Origin: Actinomycetes bacterium
GTDB taxonomy: Bacteria > Actinomycetota > Actinomycetes > Streptosporangiales > Streptosporangiaceae
Assembly: GCA_023425615.1 (NCBI GenBank)
Contig: JAFACJ010000618.1
Location: 1 to 6,235, forward strand
DNA length: 6,235 nt
Direction: 5' to 3'
Position numbers and translations under genes: made by a program
In this document: piece after piece, positions 5,158-6,235 of the stretch
How positions within the stretch are numbered: the first letter of the stretch is position 1
Layout: each line of letters starts with the position of its first letter
Notes under the pieces: generated by a model
What the model was told of the DNA's origin: nothing
What the model saw: the letters and a program-made list of their open reading frames with translations, nothing else
The model's database searches: none

Positions 5158-6235
5158 ATGACGACCCTTGATCCGCAGGCGATTCTCGCGGGCCGCGCGC
5201 CCGGGCGCCCGTCGATCAAGCTGATGGTCGGGATGGCCGTCGCCGCGTCCTGCGCGCTGACGGCGCTGGTGCTGTTCGCCCTGCTGGGGGGCGGCAACAA
5301 CTTCTTCGTGTGCGTGGGCCTGGCGGTGCTGCCGGTGCCGGTGATGGTGGCGGCCGTGCTGCTGCTGGACCGGCTGGAGCCCGAGCCCGCCCGCGACCTG
5401 GTCTTCGCCTTCCTGTGGGGCGCGGGCGTGGCGGTGCTGGGCTCGCTGATCCTCAACACGCTGGGCCTGAAGTACGTGACCGTCCCCGTCTTCGGGGAGG
5501 CCGGCAGGTTCTGGACCACGACCGTGGGCGCGCCCGTGGTGGAGGAGGCGCTCAAGGGGGCGGTCCTGTTCGTCCTGCTGTGGTTCCGGCGCAACGAGAT
5601 CGACGGGGTCACCGACGGGTTCGTCTACGCCGCGATGGTCGCGCTGGGCTTCGCCATGATGGAGAACGTCTCCTACTACCTTCAGGCCGTGGACGGCGGC
5701 GGGACCCAGCGCCTGGAGGCGGTCTTCATCCTGCGGGGGCTGGTCGCGCCCTTCTGCCACCCGCTGTTCACGGCGATGACGGGCCTGGGCGTGGCGTACG
5801 CGGCCAACAGGCGCACGGGGCGGGTCACCGCGCTGGTCCTGGGACTGCTGGCGGCGATGCTGCTGCACGGCCTGTGGAACGCCGGGACGCTGCTGGGGGT
5901 GGGCGGCCTGGCCGCGGTCTACCTGCTGGACTTCGGCATCCTGCTGGTGCTGCTGGGGCTGATCTTCCTGGAGCGCCGGGCGCTGGTGCGTGAGATCGGC
6001 CGCTATCTGCCGGTGTACGTGCAGACGGGGCTGGTCTCGCCCCAGGACATCGCGATGCTGGGCCAGATGCCCCTGCGCCGCGAGGCGCGCCGTTGGGCAC
6101 GCTCCATCGGGGGCAAGGGCGCCGGCCGCGCCATGAGCGACTACCAGCTGGCGGCCACTGAGCTGGTGCTGCTGCACAAGCGCATGGACAACGGCGTGGT
6201 CGACGTCCCCTTCTTCGCCGGGCGGCGTGATGAGC
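5158..6235 (+). CDS. PrsW-family intramembrane metalloprotease (cut by right edge)
   Basis: The frame is open from ATG 5158 to the window end (359 codons, no stop), so the extreme C-terminus is missing. Hydrophobic segments are visible near residues 22-44, 50-70, 80-103, 123-142, 152-175, 188-215, 223-243 and 247-268, followed by a charged, probably cytosolic tail. Conserved PrsW elements appear in order: LLLDRLEPEP (68-77), PVVEEALKG (126-134; Glu129, Glu130, Lys133), DGVTDGFVYAAMVALGFAMMEN (149-170; Glu169, Asn170), CHPLFTAMTG (200-209; His201) and LHGLWNAG (236-243; His237). The Glu and His residues are the presumed zinc and catalytic residues. The founding member, Bacillus subtilis PrsW, cleaves the anti-sigma factor RsiW. 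The substrate here is unknown, and no sigma/anti-sigma pair lies in the window. The tail after residue 270 (QTGLVSPQDIAMLGQMPL, then a Lys/Arg-rich stretch) looks like the extension seen in actinobacterial members. A promoter lies so close that the mRNA is probably leaderless. Confidence 0.9.
   Translation, partial: MTTLDPQAILAGRAPGRPSIKLMVGMAVAASCALTALVLFALLGGGNNFFVCVGLAVLPVPVMVAAVLLLDRLEPEPARDLVFAFLWGAGVAVLGSLILNTLGLKYVTVPVFGEAGRFWTTTVGAPVVEEALKGAVLFVLLWFRRNEIDGVTDGFVYAAMVALGFAMMENVSYYLQAVDGGGTQRLEAVFILRGLVAPFCHPLFTAMTGLGVAYAANRRTGRVTALVLGLLAAMLLHGLWNAGTLLGVGGLAAVYLLDFGILLVLLGLIFLERRALVREIGRYLPVYVQTGLVSPQDIAMLGQMPLRREARRWARSIGGKGAGRAMSDYQLAATELVLLHKRMDNGVVDVPFFAGRRDE

Noticed and set aside
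5122..6177. Minus-strand open frame opposite the PrsW-family gene, about 351 codons
   Set aside because: Its Gln/His/Arg repeats are the complement of Leu/Val/Gly-rich membrane codons. The plus-strand frame shows ordered PrsW motifs and a promoter.

Overview
The window looks like chromosomal DNA from a high-GC actinomycete. Codon third positions are almost all G or C, GTG starts are common, and two -10 elements read TAGGCT. The protein sequences resemble Streptosporangiales/Streptomyces homologues, but I cannot name a genus from the sequence alone.

The left half, minus strand (3806 down to 1), is a sugar-phosphate operon: transketolase (tkt), transaldolase (tal) and the N-terminal 205 codons of glucose-6-phosphate isomerase (pgi), which runs off the left edge. 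The genes are tightly packed: 4 nt separate tkt and tal, and tal and pgi overlap by 4 nt (GTGA). The three enzymes share fructose-6-phosphate and link glycolysis to the non-oxidative pentose phosphate pathway. In related actinomycetes zwf, opcA and pgl lie nearby, so they may lie beyond the left edge (inference).

A 317-nt divergent control region (3807-4123) follows. It holds a 16-bp site matching the operator consensus of DasR, the GntR-family regulator of N-acetylglucosamine use, at 13 of 16 positions. The site overlaps the best -35 candidate for tkt. On the ctaB side there is a GC hairpin, a near-perfect Shine-Dalgarno sequence and two tiny ORFs that form an overlapping chain into ctaB.

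The right half, plus strand, holds ctaB (protoheme IX farnesyltransferase, heme O synthesis for the terminal oxidase) and then a PrsW-family intramembrane protease that is nearly complete but runs off the right edge. The protease gene appears to have its own promoter and to be read from a leaderless mRNA. A perfect 7-bp-arm inverted repeat spans the ctaB stop codon just upstream of that promoter.

The genes are ordinary core metabolism and I see no undescribed multi-gene system. There are no mobile elements, CRISPR arrays, tRNA or rRNA genes. The points worth following are regulatory: the DasR-like site, the ctaB leader ORFs, the palindrome at 5101-5116 and the leaderless protease start.
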